A stretch of DNA of 64,000 nt from Bacteroidales bacterium (GTDB lineage: Bacteria; Bacteroidota; Bacteroidia; Bacteroidales; UBA932), in contig JAFRZX010000042.1 of NCBI GenBank assembly GCA_017442315.1, forward strand, positions 19,101 through 83,100, in the 5' to 3' direction. Both the position numbers and the translations under genes were made by a program. Below, piece by piece: positions 34,686-44,620 of the stretch (its first letter is position 1; each line of letters opens with the position of its first letter). The notes below the pieces were generated by a model. That model saw only the letters and a program-made list of their open reading frames with translations. It did no database searches and was not told where the DNA came from.

Positions 34686-37600
34686 TTACGCTGTATTTGA
34701 TACCCATTCTGTTGAGATCCTCGACAAAAGTTGCCGTTACGCTTACCCTGAACTTTCTTGAAAGGAACTCTATGTTCCATTTCTTTTCCGGATCATAGAG
34801 GAACATTGTAAGAGGTATGTTACCTTTGTTCTTCTTGATCAGTCTGACAAGATTCTCTCTGAATTCCGGTGTAAGCATAGGTGTTGATATGCTGATTGAG
34901 AAACCTTTAAGAAATGTGTCCGTCACATTGCCCAGAAGCATTATCTTCTTGACTTTGAATGCATATGGTGAAGTCTTGCCCTGTGCTCTTTCTTCCGGTT
35001 TCAGATAGAACTTCTCATCAATCTCTCCTTCTATGAAGATAGCTTTGTGAAGTTGTGTATGACTCATGAATGCTTCATGATCCTTGCCGAAGAGGGAAAG
35101 TTCGTAGCTTCCTCCATAGTCTTCAATGACAGTCTTCGACCAAGGACGTCCGGTCTTGGTCTGCATCTGCTGATTCGAGGTTACGAATCCTGCTATACAG
35201 GCTTTCTGTTTGACTTTTTTTGCTTCGGCTTCCGCTACAAGCGTGTCTATTTCACTGACCTGACAGGTTGTGAAATTCTCCATCTCGAACTGATATTGGT
35301 CCAGAGGATGTGCAGAAAGGTACATTCCCACCAATTCCTTTTCAAACTTCAGTTTTTCAAGGACATCGTCTTCACCGGTCATTGCAGGAATTTCAGGCCT
35401 CTCTGGTTTGAGTTCTTCTGCATCACCGAAGAGCGAAACTGAATTTTCTTCATTGTCTCTTTTATACAGTTCACCGTATTTCAGGAGGGTGTCGATGAAG
35501 AAATCTCCATTTTTGCATGGAAGCATGAATTGCTTTCGGTTGAGGCCGAAGCTGTCGAATGCTCCGGAATGCAGAAGTGATTCAAAGGCCTTGCGGTTGA
35601 CTATACCGGACATACGTTCCACAAAATCATATATGTCGGTGAAGTTTCCGTTTTCCTCCCGTTCAGAAAGGATGGCCTTTACAATATTGTCTCCGAATCC
35701 TTTGATTCCTCCAAGTCCGAAACGTATTTCTCCGTTATGGTTGACTGTGAAGCGGGCATCTGATTCGTTTATGTCCGGATTAAGGACTTTTATGCCGTTC
35801 TTCTTGCAGTCATCCATGATCTTCTTGATCTCATCCATGTTGGATAGATTCTTTGTGAGGTTGGCTGCCTGGAATTCAGCAGGATAATGTGCTTTCAGCC
35901 ACCCTGTCTGGTAGCTCACCCATGCATAGCATGTTGCGTGTGATTTATTGAATGCATATGATGCGAACTTTACCCAGTCTTTCCAGATCTTTTCAAGCAC
36001 ATCCTGTGGATGACCGTTTTTGATTCCGCCATTGATAAACTTGTCTTTCAATGAGTTAAGAAGGTCTATTATCTTCTTTCCCATTGCTTTTCTCAATGTG
36101 TCCGCTTCTCCGCGTGTGAAATCCGCCAGCTTGCGTGAAAGAAGCATTACCTGCTCCTGGTAGACAGTGATGCCATATGTGTCCTGCAGTATGTCTTCCA
36201 TCTGAGGAAGGTCATATACTATTGGCTGGCGTCCTTGCTTTCTTTCTACGAAATCCGGTATATAATCCATCGGCCCCGGACGGTAGAGTGCATTCATGGC
36301 TATCAGGTCTTCAAAGCGGGTAGGCTGTAGCTTGATGAGCCATTCCTTCATACCTGGGGATTCAAACTGGAACACACTGGTAGTATCTCCACGGCTGTAT
36401 AGAGCATATGTCTGAGGATCATCGATAGGAATCTTCTCTATGTCGAACTCCACGCCAAAACGTTTCTTGATATTGGCCTGACATTCCTTTATTATGGATA
36501 AAGTCCTCAGTCCTAGGAAGTCCATCTTCAGCATGCCGACTTCTTCTATGTAATGGCCGTCATACTGAGATACCCAGACTTCTTCTCCGGTAAGTTTGTC
36601 ATTGGCAATGCAGATAGGAATATACTCAGTAAGATTTCCGCGTCCTATTATCATTGCGCAAGCATGTACGCCTGTCTGCCTTATGCAGCCTTCCAGTTTT
36701 CCTGCATAGTTCAGAACGTCCTTTACTTCATCCGTACCGTTGGCCAGTTCTTCCTTCAGCTCAGGAATAAGCTTATAGCAGTTCTTTAGTTTCGGTTTGT
36801 ATGAAACCTCTTTCTTGTATTTCCTGAACTTCTTTTTGACTTTTATCTTTTTCCCTTCATTTTCAGGATCATCAACCTCCACTTCCTTTTCTATAACTTT
36901 CTGACCATCTTCCAATGTATCTCCCTCATTGAAAGGTTCTTCCGTATCCTCCATCTGGACAATAGGCTTGTCAGGAATCATCTTGGTGAGCCTGTTGGAT
37001 TCAGGAATAGGCATATTGCTGACCCTTGCAACGTCTTTGATGGCACTTTTCGCTGCCATAGTTCCGTAGGTGATCACATGGGAGATATGGTCTTTTCCGT
37101 ATTTTTCCTCTATGTACTGAAATACCCTATATCTTCCATCATCATCAAAGTCTATGTCGACATCCGGCATGTTTATTCGGTCAGGGTTGAGGAAACGCTC
37201 GAACAGGAGGTCATATTTTATGGGATCTATGTTTGTTATCTTAAGACAATATGCTACAGCAGAACCGGCTGCCGATCCACGTCCAGGACCCACAGAAATC
37301 CCTTCCGAGCGTGCTGCAGCTATGAAATCCTGGACAATCAGGAAGTAGTCAGGAAAACCCATCTTGCAGATTGTCTTAAGCTCGAATTCAATGCGTTCCG
37401 CCTGTTCCTCATTCAGAGTATCACCATACCTTTCCTGTGCTCCTTTATAGGTCAGATGGCAAAGGAATGCTACAGAATTGCAAAATTCCGTTCCGCGTTC
37501 ATTTCCGTTCTTGTCGCACCTTCCCTCGTCTATGATATGTCTGTATTTCTCAAGGTAGGTCTCTATGTCTTTCATGAATTCTACCGGAAGATCAAACTTA

Positions 37601-38478
37601 GGAAGGATGGGATCCTTGTCTATCTTGTAGGAAGTGATCTTTTCGGCGACTTCCAGAGTGTTTGATATTGTTTCAGGATGCTTGTAGAAAAGGTCTAGCA
37701 TCTCTTCTTCACTTTTGAGGTATTCCTGCTGGGTGTATCTCATCCGGTCAGGATCGGTCAGATATGCGTTTGTTGTAAGGCATATGAGCCTGTCATGTGC
37801 AGGACCGTCTTCCTTGCGTGTGAAGTGCACGTCATTTGTGGCGACGACCTTTGTTCCTGTCTTTTCTGCAAGAGTAAATATTCCTTCATTGGCAATGAGC
37901 TGGTGTTCATATACTTCTTGTGACAATCCTGGAATCTGGGTCTTATGCTGCTGTACTTCCAGATAGAAGTCATCTCCGAATACCTTTTTATGCCACATTA
38001 CCGCATCTTCAGCCTTCTTCATGTCTCCGGCGATGATCGCTCTAGGAATTTCTCCGGCAATACATGCGGAACAGCATACCAGGTCCTGCGAATATTTCTC
38101 TATGATTTCATGACTTACTCTGGGTTTGTCATAATATTTTCCTTCTATGTGTCCTGTCGATACGATTTTCATCAGATTCTTGTAGCCGTTGTAGTTCTTG
38201 GCAAGAAGAATGAGGTGAAAATATGCCCTGTGGTCCTTGTCCTTTAGCTTGTGGTCATAATGTCTGGTCACATATACTTCACATCCGATGATAGGCTTTA
38301 TCAAAGGGTATTTCTTTGCCACTTTAAGAAACTCCTTTACTCCATACATGTTTCCATGGTCTGTTATTGCAAGAGCTGGCATTTCAAGTTCCTGTGCTCT
38401 TTCAAAAAGACTGCTTATTGACGCCTGACCGTCAAGGATGGAATATTGGGTGTGGACGTGAAGGTGTACGAAAGCCAT
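34675..38478 (-). CDS. dnaE: DNA polymerase III alpha subunit
   Basis: 1267 residues. The N-terminal PHP domain (FVHLHVHTQYSILDGQ, ITDHGNMYGV) is followed by the polymerase core with PGRGSAAGSAVAYCL and the catalytic Asp pair in PDVDIDFDDDGR, a fingers segment SHATCYAWVSYQTGWLKAHYPAEF, tandem HhH and an OB domain (KACIAGFVTSNQQMQTKTGR). A charged Lys/Glu insert near residues 515-560 is within the polymerase core. This is the replicative polymerase. Its -7 element lies at 38515-38522. Confidence 0.96.
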   Translation of the reverse strand: MAFVHLHVHTQYSILDGQASISSLFERAQELEMPALAITDHGNMYGVKEFLKVAKKYPLIKPIIGCEVYVTRHYDHKLKDKDHRAYFHLILLAKNYNGYKNLMKIVSTGHIEGKYYDKPRVSHEIIEKYSQDLVCCSACIAGEIPRAIIAGDMKKAEDAVMWHKKVFGDDFYLEVQQHKTQIPGLSQEVYEHQLIANEGIFTLAEKTGTKVVATNDVHFTRKEDGPAHDRLICLTTNAYLTDPDRMRYTQQEYLKSEEEMLDLFYKHPETISNTLEVAEKITSYKIDKDPILPKFDLPVEFMKDIETYLEKYRHIIDEGRCDKNGNERGTEFCNSVAFLCHLTYKGAQERYGDTLNEEQAERIEFELKTICKMGFPDYFLIVQDFIAAARSEGISVGPGRGSAAGSAVAYCLKITNIDPIKYDLLFERFLNPDRINMPDVDIDFDDDGRYRVFQYIEEKYGKDHISHVITYGTMAAKSAIKDVARVSNMPIPESNRLTKMIPDKPIVQMEDTEEPFNEGDTLEDGQKVIEKEVEVDDPENEGKKIKVKKKFRKYKKEVSYKPKLKNCYKLIPELKEELANGTDEVKDVLNYAGKLEGCIRQTGVHACAMIIGRGNLTEYIPICIANDKLTGEEVWVSQYDGHYIEEVGMLKMDFLGLRTLSIIKECQANIKKRFGVEFDIEKIPIDDPQTYALYSRGDTTSVFQFESPGMKEWLIKLQPTRFEDLIAMNALYRPGPMDYIPDFVERKQGRQPIVYDLPQMEDILQDTYGITVYQEQVMLLSRKLADFTRGEADTLRKAMGKKIIDLLNSLKDKFINGGIKNGHPQDVLEKIWKDWVKFASYAFNKSHATCYAWVSYQTGWLKAHYPAEFQAANLTKNLSNMDEIKKIMDDCKKNGIKVLNPDINESDARFTVNHNGEIRFGLGGIKGFGDNIVKAILSEREENGNFTDIYDFVERMSGIVNRKAFESLLHSGAFDSFGLNRKQFMLPCKNGDFFIDTLLKYGELYKRDNEENSVSLFGDAEELKPERPEIPAMTGEDDVLEKLKFEKELVGMYLSAHPLDQYQFEMENFTTCQVSEIDTLVAEAEAKKVKQKACIAGFVTSNQQMQTKTGRPWSKTVIEDYGGSYELSLFGKDHEAFMSHTQLHKAIFIEGEIDEKFYLKPEERAQGKTSPYAFKVKKIMLLGNVTDTFLKGFSISISTPMLTPEFRENLVRLIKKNKGNIPLTMFLYDPEKKWNIEFLSRKFRVSVTATFVEDLNRMGIKYSVIKK

Positions 38479-38514
38479 TTTAAAGTTTTTTATCGGTTAT
38501 TTCATGAAGAATGA

Positions 38515-38522
38515 CAAAGGTA
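38515..38522 (-). promoter_or_regulatory. -7 element of dnaE
   Basis: CAAAGGTA reads TACCTTTG on the minus strand, matching TAnnTTTG, 37 bases upstream of the dnaE ATG. Confidence 0.6.
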
Positions 38523-38542
38523 GATAAAATGTTATCAGCAAT

Positions 38543-38589
38543 CAAAAAAAAGAATCCCTCTGAAATCAAAGTGTTGATTGTCAGAGGGA
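38543..38589 (-). terminator. Terminator after the small lipoprotein gene
   Basis: Arms TCCCTCTGA (38555-38563) and TCAGAGGGA (38581-38589) with an inner pairing of AATCAA with TTGATT; on the minus strand a run of T (38543-38550) follows. It lies between the lipoprotein gene and the dnaE promoter. Confidence 0.8.
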
Positions 38590-38614
38590 AAAGTTATCAA
38601 CAATGCAGTTGCTG

Positions 38615-39022
38615 CTACATTTTTACCAGATGCAGTGTCACAGGGCCACCTTCTTCGTCAAACATGTCGCCTGATGCCAGTGAAAGTGTCATGTTCTTGC
38701 CTGAAATCGTCAATCCCGCAGACAGAACCTCCCCATACTGGTCTGTCATCATAAGGGTGGTTTCTGTAGCGATATAGGTGATCGGCTCGCTCGTTGTACT
38801 TCCGTCTGCAGTGGTGGAAATGGTTCCGGTTCCGTTCTTGTCGAATGAGAATATCATTGAAAGACCTATTTCCGCGAGGTTTACACTTACGTTTACTCCT
38901 TGATATGAAGACGTCATGGAAACGGTGTTCCAGGCACCTACGATGCTCTTGGATGTTTCTTTCTCACATGAAGTGAATGTAAATGCAGCAAGAATAGCTG
39001 TGATAAAGAAAAATTTTTTCAT
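38615..39022 (-). CDS. Small lipocalin-like lipoprotein
   Basis: 135 residues. The lipobox ends at Cys19 (FTFTSCEKE). The rest reads IVGAWNTVSMTSSYQG, IFSFDKNGTGTISTTADGS, LTISGKNMTLSL, a short strand-rich module like the lipocalin-type lipoproteins common in Bacteroidales. No function can be assigned. It is a single-gene unit between two terminators. Confidence 0.75.
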   Translation of the reverse strand: MKKFFFITAILAAFTFTSCEKETSKSIVGAWNTVSMTSSYQGVNVSVNLAEIGLSMIFSFDKNGTGTISTTADGSTTSEPITYIATETTLMMTDQYGEVLSAGLTISGKNMTLSLASGDMFDEEGGPVTLHLVKM

Positions 39023-39093
39023 AATGCGTTTTTTTAGATATATTCTGCCATAATAGATGCATTAATTCTTCAAATGTTGCAGAAGTCATACGA

Positions 39094-39131
39094 AAAAATG
39101 GGACTGGCATTTCACAGCCAGTCCCATTTTT
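39094..39131 (-). terminator. Terminator after secDF
   Basis: Perfect 15-base arms AAAAATGGGACTGGC and GCCAGTCCCATTTTT with an 8-base loop, 23 bases after the secDF stop. The T-run is formed by the outer arm. Confidence 0.9.
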
Positions 39132-39153
39132 ACAATATGAGATAATTTGGAAT

Positions 39154-42100
39154 TTATTTTCTTGACTTCTTCGCTTCAGCCTTTCTTGTAACATCGTACA
39201 TGATAGGAGTTGCGATGAAGATAGAAGCGTAAGTACCGATTACGATACCGAGAATCAATGCAACTGCAAGTCCTCTGATCACCTCACCTCCGAAGATTGC
39301 TATGGCAACCATTGTTATGAGAGTTGTGAGTGATGTGTTCATTGTACGTGAAAGCGTACTGTTGAGGGCCTCGTTCACGTTGGTATTGAATTCTGCCTTA
39401 GGATGAAGTTCCTTGTATTCACGGATACGGTCAAAGATCACCACTGTATCGTTGATTGCGTAACCGATGATAGTAAGGATGGCAGCGATGAACGTCTGGT
39501 CGATATCAAGGCTGAATGGAAGGATTCCTGAGAAGATGGAGAAGAATCCGATCACGATGAGGGCTGTGTGTGCAAGACCTGCCACACCTCCGAGTCCCCA
39601 TGTCCATCCGCGGAAACGTACTGCAATGTAGGCGAAGATTACGAAGAGGGCAATGATCACAGCGATGATTGCGTTTCTTGTTATATCATTCGCGATTGTC
39701 GGACCTACTTTGTCGGAACTTATGATACCGTTAGGGTTATCAAGGGTTGAAGTGAATTCAGCAAAAGTAAGTTCTGTCGTGAAGAAGCCCTTCAATGCGT
39801 TGTAGAGCTTGCTTTCAACTTCTGCATCTGCTTCTGAAGATTCGTTCTCAACAAGATACTGTGTAGTTATCTTCATCTGGCTCTCTCCACCGAACTGCTT
39901 TACTTCTACAGCTCCGTCGAACTCTTCGATAGCGGCTGCACGGACATCTTCAGCTGTTACAGGCTGGTCGAACCTTACTACATAAGTACGTCCTCCTGTG
40001 AAGTCAACACCATATGTAAAGCCTTTTGTGAATATGGAAACAAGACTGATCACGATGATTACGCTTGAAACGATATATGCAATCTTTCTCTTTCCAAGGA
40101 AGTCTACATGAGTGTTCTGAAGGAAGTTTCGTGTAAGTTTGTTGTCGAATGTAATGTTCTTTCCCTTTGTTACCCTGTCGTCAAACATGATTCTGGTTAT
40201 GAATACTGATGTGAGGACAGATGTGAGGATACCGATGATGAGCGTAGTTGCGAATCCCTGTACCGGACCTGATCCGAAAACAAAGAGTACAAGACCTGTA
40301 AGGAATGTAGTGAACTGACCGTCGATAATTGCAGAGTATGCATTTCTGTAACCGTCAGCGATTGCCTTGCTCAGACCCTTGCCTGCGCGAAGTTCTTCCT
40401 TCACACGCTCATAGATGATCACATTCGCATCCACAGCCATACCCAGGGTCAGTACGAGACCGGCGATACCAGGAAGGGTGAGGACTGCACCGAATGAAAC
40501 GAGAGTTCCGAAAAGGAGGACCACATTGCAAATAAGTGCGATGTCAGCCACGAGACCGGCACCCTGATAGAAGAGTACCATGTAGATGAGCACGAGCACG
40601 AACGCGATCACGAATGAGATGAGACCGGCATTGATTGACTCTGCTCCCAGTGAAGGTCCTACAACCTGTTCCTGAATGATTGTTGCAGGTGCAGGGAGTT
40701 TACCTGACTTGAGAACGTTTGCAAGGTCCTCTGCCTCTTCAAGTGTGAAGTTTCCTGTGATCTGTGAACTTCCTCCTGAAATCTCACTCTGAACAGTAGG
40801 GTAAGAATATACCATACCGTCGAGTACGATTGCTATCTGCTTGCCGATGTTGTCCTTGGTCATTCTTGCCCAGGTATTTGCGCCTTCTGCGTTCATTGAC
40901 ATCGACACCTCAGGGTTACCGCCTGTGTTGCCATACTGTACACGTGCGTCGGTTACTGCACCACCATCGAGAGGAGCCTTTCCGTCGCGTGAAGTAGCCT
41001 TGATTGCCACGAGCTCAAAAGTGTTGTCTCCAGGGATCCACTGTGAAGCCTTTACAGTCCACATAGGCTTGAATTCCGGTGGGAACAGACCTTTGATCTG
41101 AGGCATGTTCAGATACTTGTTTACAAGTGCTGTATCAGCATAGTTTGCGTAACCGATGCATGCATTTCCTCTTGCACCAGAAGGCTGGAGGATTGAGAAG
41201 AGAGGATTCTGCTTTCTGAATGCAGCCTCGGCAGCAGCTTCGTTCTGATTCTGCTGAAGCTCTTCAGCAAGGAGCTCGTCAGTTTCTTCTGCTGTCTCGA
41301 CAGTCTCTACTGTTTCTGCAACTGCAGTATTGTCAAGAAGCTGCGCAAGAGTTGTATTAGCTTCAGCAAGATAACTTTCAACTTCTGCATTGTCATAAGT
41401 TGCCCAGAATTCGAGGGATGCAGTTCCCTGAAGCAGTTTTCTTACACGCTCAGGTTCCTTAACTCCTGGGAGCTCTACAAGGATACGTCCGCTGTTTCCG
41501 AGTTTCTGGATATTAGGCTGGGTTACACCAAAGCGGTCTATACGGTTTCTGAGGACATTGAAAGAGTTTGATATAGCACTTTCCGCCTCTGCTCTGATTA
41601 CCTCGATAACCTGCTCGTCAGTTGATTCAGGGTTGATCTTATCTCTCATTTCATATGTACCGAAGACCTGTGCAAGAGGCATTCCGTTTGATGTCTCTGT
41701 CCATGCTTCAGCAAAAAGAGTAATGAAATCCTGTCTTGAATCTACGCTTCTTTCCTGAGCAAGAGCAAGGGCCTGAGTCAGTTCAGGAGCATTATTGCCA
41801 CCTGCAAGAGCTTTTACAAGGTCCTTGAGCTGCACCTGAAGCATGACGTTCATACCTCCCTTGAGGTCGAGACCGAGATTGATAGCCTTTGCTTTTACAT
41901 CTTTGTAGGTATATCCGAAATAGATCTTTTCGGATGAAATGGAATCGATGTACCTTCTGCTTTCATCCTTTCTGATGGAGTCAAGATAGAAGGCTTTGTC
42001 CGCTTCTGCAACTTTTTGAAAAGCGGATGACTGCATTGCAGCAACAGCCTTTGCTTCAGCATAATTTTCAGCTTTCTTCTCCTGACGGTTGGTCACGAGG

Positions 42101-42174
42101 GTAAATGAAAGCTGCCAGAGTGATGCCAGCAAAAGCAGGATTGCCACAAATCTGATTGCACCTTTACTTTGCAT
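39154..42174 (-). CDS. secDF: SecDF fusion, protein-export membrane protein
   Basis: 1006 residues, a fusion of SecD and SecF as is usual in Bacteroidota. The SecD half has an N-terminal helix (FVAILLLLASLWQLSF), the INLGLDLKGGMNVMLQV motif, a long periplasmic P1 head (about residues 130-480) with an Ala/Glu-rich insert near residue 290, and six membrane segments with TLPGIAGLVLTLGMAVDANVIIYERVKEE. The SecF half starts near residue 680 and has GVDFTGGRTYVVRF and TIIGYAINDTVVIFDRIRE. It uses the proton or sodium gradient to pull preproteins through SecYEG. Confidence 0.96.
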   Translation of the reverse strand: MQSKGAIRFVAILLLLASLWQLSFTLVTNRQEKKAENYAEAKAVAAMQSSAFQKVAEADKAFYLDSIRKDESRRYIDSISSEKIYFGYTYKDVKAKAINLGLDLKGGMNVMLQVQLKDLVKALAGGNNAPELTQALALAQERSVDSRQDFITLFAEAWTETSNGMPLAQVFGTYEMRDKINPESTDEQVIEVIRAEAESAISNSFNVLRNRIDRFGVTQPNIQKLGNSGRILVELPGVKEPERVRKLLQGTASLEFWATYDNAEVESYLAEANTTLAQLLDNTAVAETVETVETAEETDELLAEELQQNQNEAAAEAAFRKQNPLFSILQPSGARGNACIGYANYADTALVNKYLNMPQIKGLFPPEFKPMWTVKASQWIPGDNTFELVAIKATSRDGKAPLDGGAVTDARVQYGNTGGNPEVSMSMNAEGANTWARMTKDNIGKQIAIVLDGMVYSYPTVQSEISGGSSQITGNFTLEEAEDLANVLKSGKLPAPATIIQEQVVGPSLGAESINAGLISFVIAFVLVLIYMVLFYQGAGLVADIALICNVVLLFGTLVSFGAVLTLPGIAGLVLTLGMAVDANVIIYERVKEELRAGKGLSKAIADGYRNAYSAIIDGQFTTFLTGLVLFVFGSGPVQGFATTLIIGILTSVLTSVFITRIMFDDRVTKGKNITFDNKLTRNFLQNTHVDFLGKRKIAYIVSSVIIVISLVSIFTKGFTYGVDFTGGRTYVVRFDQPVTAEDVRAAAIEEFDGAVEVKQFGGESQMKITTQYLVENESSEADAEVESKLYNALKGFFTTELTFAEFTSTLDNPNGIISSDKVGPTIANDITRNAIIAVIIALFVIFAYIAVRFRGWTWGLGGVAGLAHTALIVIGFFSIFSGILPFSLDIDQTFIAAILTIIGYAINDTVVIFDRIREYKELHPKAEFNTNVNEALNSTLSRTMNTSLTTLITMVAIAIFGGEVIRGLAVALILGIVIGTYASIFIATPIMYDVTRKAEAKKSRK

Positions 42175-42226
42175 AATAATTTATAGTTTAATGATATAAT
42201 TTCCGCAACAAACGCAAAATAGGGCA

Positions 42227-42282
42227 CAAATTTACGATTTTTTTCTTATAAATGAAGATTCTGTAAATATTTCTTAATTTTG
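42227..42282. promoter_or_regulatory. Divergent -7 elements (secDF / PD40-like gene)
   Basis: CAAATTTA (42227-42234) reads TAAATTTG on the minus strand, about 50 bases before the secDF ATG. TAATTTTG (42275-42282) serves the plus-strand gene at 42309. Confidence 0.6.
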
Positions 42283-42308
42283 TGGACTGAAAAGAAGTGA
42301 GAAGATAA

Positions 42309-44093
42309 ATGAAATCAATAAGGAAAGTCATATATATCATATCGTCAGTGTTTTTATGCTATGGAGTCTCAGCTGCTCAAGGATTACAATTTGAAAGAAA
42401 TCTTGGAGAAGGGGATTCGCTTCGTATGAAATACTGTTTTGAAGCATCTGTGGAGACTTATCTGCGTGCATTGGAATATGCTCAGGATTCGCTTTCAAGG
42501 CTATTGGTTGAGGACCGTATACTGCTTTCTGAAAACGGAAAGACAATGTCGGAGTTCGTGTATGAACCTCAGGTTGTGGCAAGGCATAAGTTTTCGATAC
42601 AGGATTTTTATCTTTATTATCCCTTGAAAGACAAGGCATGGCATAAGGTTCCGAATGTATTGGATTCTCTGTCCGGAGGAATAGTGAATGCCTTGTATGC
42701 CCCTGAGGGAGATGAGGTGATATACTATTCTGCAGCTGATAAGGATGGAATCAGGAATATTTATATGACAAGTCGTATTGACAGTCTTTGGACAGTCCCT
42801 GCTCTGTTGAACGAACATATGACCTCTGCATCGGATGAAGTTTATCCTCTGCTCTCGGCGGACGGAAAGTCATTGTATTTTTCTTCTTCAGGATTATATG
42901 GTGTGGGAGGATACGATTTATATGTATCCCATTGGGATGATGACGTAAGGGAATGGTCTGTGCCTGTTAATTTGGGGTTTCCTTATTCGTCTCCTGCGGA
43001 TGACTTTCTTTTCATGGATGATGAGAATAGCGGACATACTCTGTTTGCTTCAAACAGAAATTGTTCTCCGGACAGCATATGGGTGTATGTTCTGAAATTT
43101 GACAATATGCCGGTCAGACGTGAACTTAAAGATCCTGAAAAGCTCAGAAGCCTTGCTGAACTTTCTCCAGACCGTAATGAAAAGTTTGAAGGTAATGAAG
43201 AAATAATGACGGATATTCCTATGAACAGGGATATAGAACGTTACATGGAGCATATGGAAAAGGTCAGGGAGTTGAGGGATTCCATGACATATTATATGGA
43301 AGTGGCTGACGAAAAAGGGCTTTCCGACCTGCAGTCAAGATTTGATGAGTCAATGAAGGTTCTGCAGAAGATAGAGATGGATCTTCTTTTCAAGGGAGTT
43401 GTAATTGACCCTGACCAGCTTCAGTCCAGAGCCGACAGCGAAATCGTAGCTGAAAGGAATGGATTTGCGTTTACGAAGAAAAGCATGGGAAAAGGTCTTG
43501 AAGTTGAGCTTGTCCAGCCGGAGCCCTCATTTGACTATTCCTTCAAGATTCTGCCTCAAGGACAGTTTGCTGAGGATAATGCTCTCCCAGGAGGCATTGT
43601 CTATCAGATACAGATATTCAGTACTGTCACTAAGGCTGGAATCAAGAATCTGAAGGGACTTAGTCCGGTGTTTGAACATCGTACTTCAAGCGGAAGGTAT
43701 ACATATAGGGTTGGATTGTTCCGTACTTATAATGATGTGCTGTCCAATCTGAATGCTGTAAAGAAGGTAGGATTCCGAAGTGCTTTTATAGTTGCGTTTA
43801 TCGATGGCAAGGAGGTTTCTGTTGCGAACGCCCGTACAAAAGAAAAAGATGTGTCTGAAAAAAGGTTTTATGAAGTACATGTCAGACCTTTGGGCGGAGA
43901 TATAGACAGAGTGTTGATGGAGGCTATTTCTCAGCAGGCGGATGGTAAGGATGTTGCAAAGGTAGTTGATGATGATGGGGTGTTTTATGTCATAGGGCCA
44001 TTTGCCGATAAGGATAAAGCCGGGACTCTTGCTACATTCGTCAAGGCTATGGGAATCGGGGATGTTTCCGTAGTGCAGATGATTAAGAAATGA
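42309..44093 (+). CDS. Periplasmic PD40-like protein with C-terminal SPOR-like repeats
   Basis: 594 residues with a signal peptide (ending SAAQG, near residue 24). Residues about 110-260 carry WD40-like PD40 strands (SDEVYPLLSADGKSLYFSSSGLYGVGGYDLYVS, DDFLFMDDENSGHTLFASN). Residues about 290-370 form a coiled coil. The C-terminal part has two SPOR-like stretches (GIVYQIQIFSTVTKAGIKNLKGL with YRVGLFRTYNDVLSNLNAVK; FYEVHVRPLGGDI with FYVIGPFADKDKAGTLATFVK). SPOR domains bind denuded peptidoglycan at division sites. A cell-wall-linked sensor or scaffold is plausible; the specific role is unknown. nfeD follows after 13 bases. Confidence 0.72.
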   Translation: MKSIRKVIYIISSVFLCYGVSAAQGLQFERNLGEGDSLRMKYCFEASVETYLRALEYAQDSLSRLLVEDRILLSENGKTMSEFVYEPQVVARHKFSIQDFYLYYPLKDKAWHKVPNVLDSLSGGIVNALYAPEGDEVIYYSAADKDGIRNIYMTSRIDSLWTVPALLNEHMTSASDEVYPLLSADGKSLYFSSSGLYGVGGYDLYVSHWDDDVREWSVPVNLGFPYSSPADDFLFMDDENSGHTLFASNRNCSPDSIWVYVLKFDNMPVRRELKDPEKLRSLAELSPDRNEKFEGNEEIMTDIPMNRDIERYMEHMEKVRELRDSMTYYMEVADEKGLSDLQSRFDESMKVLQKIEMDLLFKGVVIDPDQLQSRADSEIVAERNGFAFTKKSMGKGLEVELVQPEPSFDYSFKILPQGQFAEDNALPGGIVYQIQIFSTVTKAGIKNLKGLSPVFEHRTSSGRYTYRVGLFRTYNDVLSNLNAVKKVGFRSAFIVAFIDGKEVSVANARTKEKDVSEKRFYEVHVRPLGGDIDRVLMEAISQQADGKDVAKVVDDDGVFYVIGPFADKDKAGTLATFVKAMGIGDVSVVQMIKK

Positions 44094-44106
44094 AATATGT
44101 GAGATT

Positions 44107-44574
44107 ATGGGATTGACGGTTACTTTGATTCTTTTAGGGCTTATACTGATTTTTGCCGAGATTCTGTTGATACCGGGGGTAGGAATAGCAGGTGTTTTGG
44201 GATTGATATCAATCGGCGGATCATGTTTTTATGCTTTTAATGAATTCGGGACAATGATAGGGTGGATAGTTACCGGTATCAACGTCCTGTTGATTGTGTT
44301 GCTGGCTGCATATACGCTTAGAGCTAAGACCTGGAAAAGGCTTTCTCTCGAAACGAACATAGATTCCAAAGCTGTTAGTTCTGATTATAAGGTTTCGTTA
44401 GGAGATAAAGGAATTACAATGACTCGTTTAGCCCCTATGGGAATGGTTCGTTTTGGAGATGAATCTGTTGAGGTCAAGGCTCTGGAAGGTATGCTTGATT
44501 CAGGGCTTGAGGTTGAAGTTGTGATGATTGAAAATGGACGCATTTATGTGAAACCTTTGACAGACGATTATTAA
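44107..44574 (+). CDS. nfeD: NfeD-family membrane protein, partner of FloA
   Basis: 155 residues. Two or three membrane segments (about residues 4-22, 24-44, 50-68) carry the glycine-rich FAEILLIPGVGIAGVLGLISIGG signature of short NfeD proteins. A C-terminal OB-like domain (GDKGITMTRLAPMGMVRFGDESVEV) follows. These proteins lie next to flotillin-like FloA in many bacteria and form a membrane complex with it. It is 46 bases before floA. Confidence 0.88.
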   Translation: MGLTVTLILLGLILIFAEILLIPGVGIAGVLGLISIGGSCFYAFNEFGTMIGWIVTGINVLLIVLLAAYTLRAKTWKRLSLETNIDSKAVSSDYKVSLGDKGITMTRLAPMGMVRFGDESVEVKALEGMLDSGLEVEVVMIENGRIYVKPLTDDY

Positions 44575-44597
44575 GAATCTGTTTGAAAATTTAAACA
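44574..44597 (+). repeat. Dispersed CTGTTTgAAA motif, copy C
   Basis: AAGAATCTGTTTGAAAATTT followed by AAACAA lies between nfeD and floA, ending about 24 bases before the floA ATG. It is related to copies at 10459, 26149 and 49913, with one arm degraded. Confidence 0.45.
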
Positions 44598-44620
44598 ATC
44601 AAAAATAAAAAAGTTTTCTT

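Noticed and set aside
37078-37665. Long plus-strand frame (195 codons) opposite dnaE
   Set aside because: Antisense to a conserved part of dnaE; composition follows from the dnaE codons.
38594-38602. Exact TTATCAACA beside dnaE
   Set aside because: A single copy with one weak neighbour; no cluster or AT-rich flank, so not an origin candidate.
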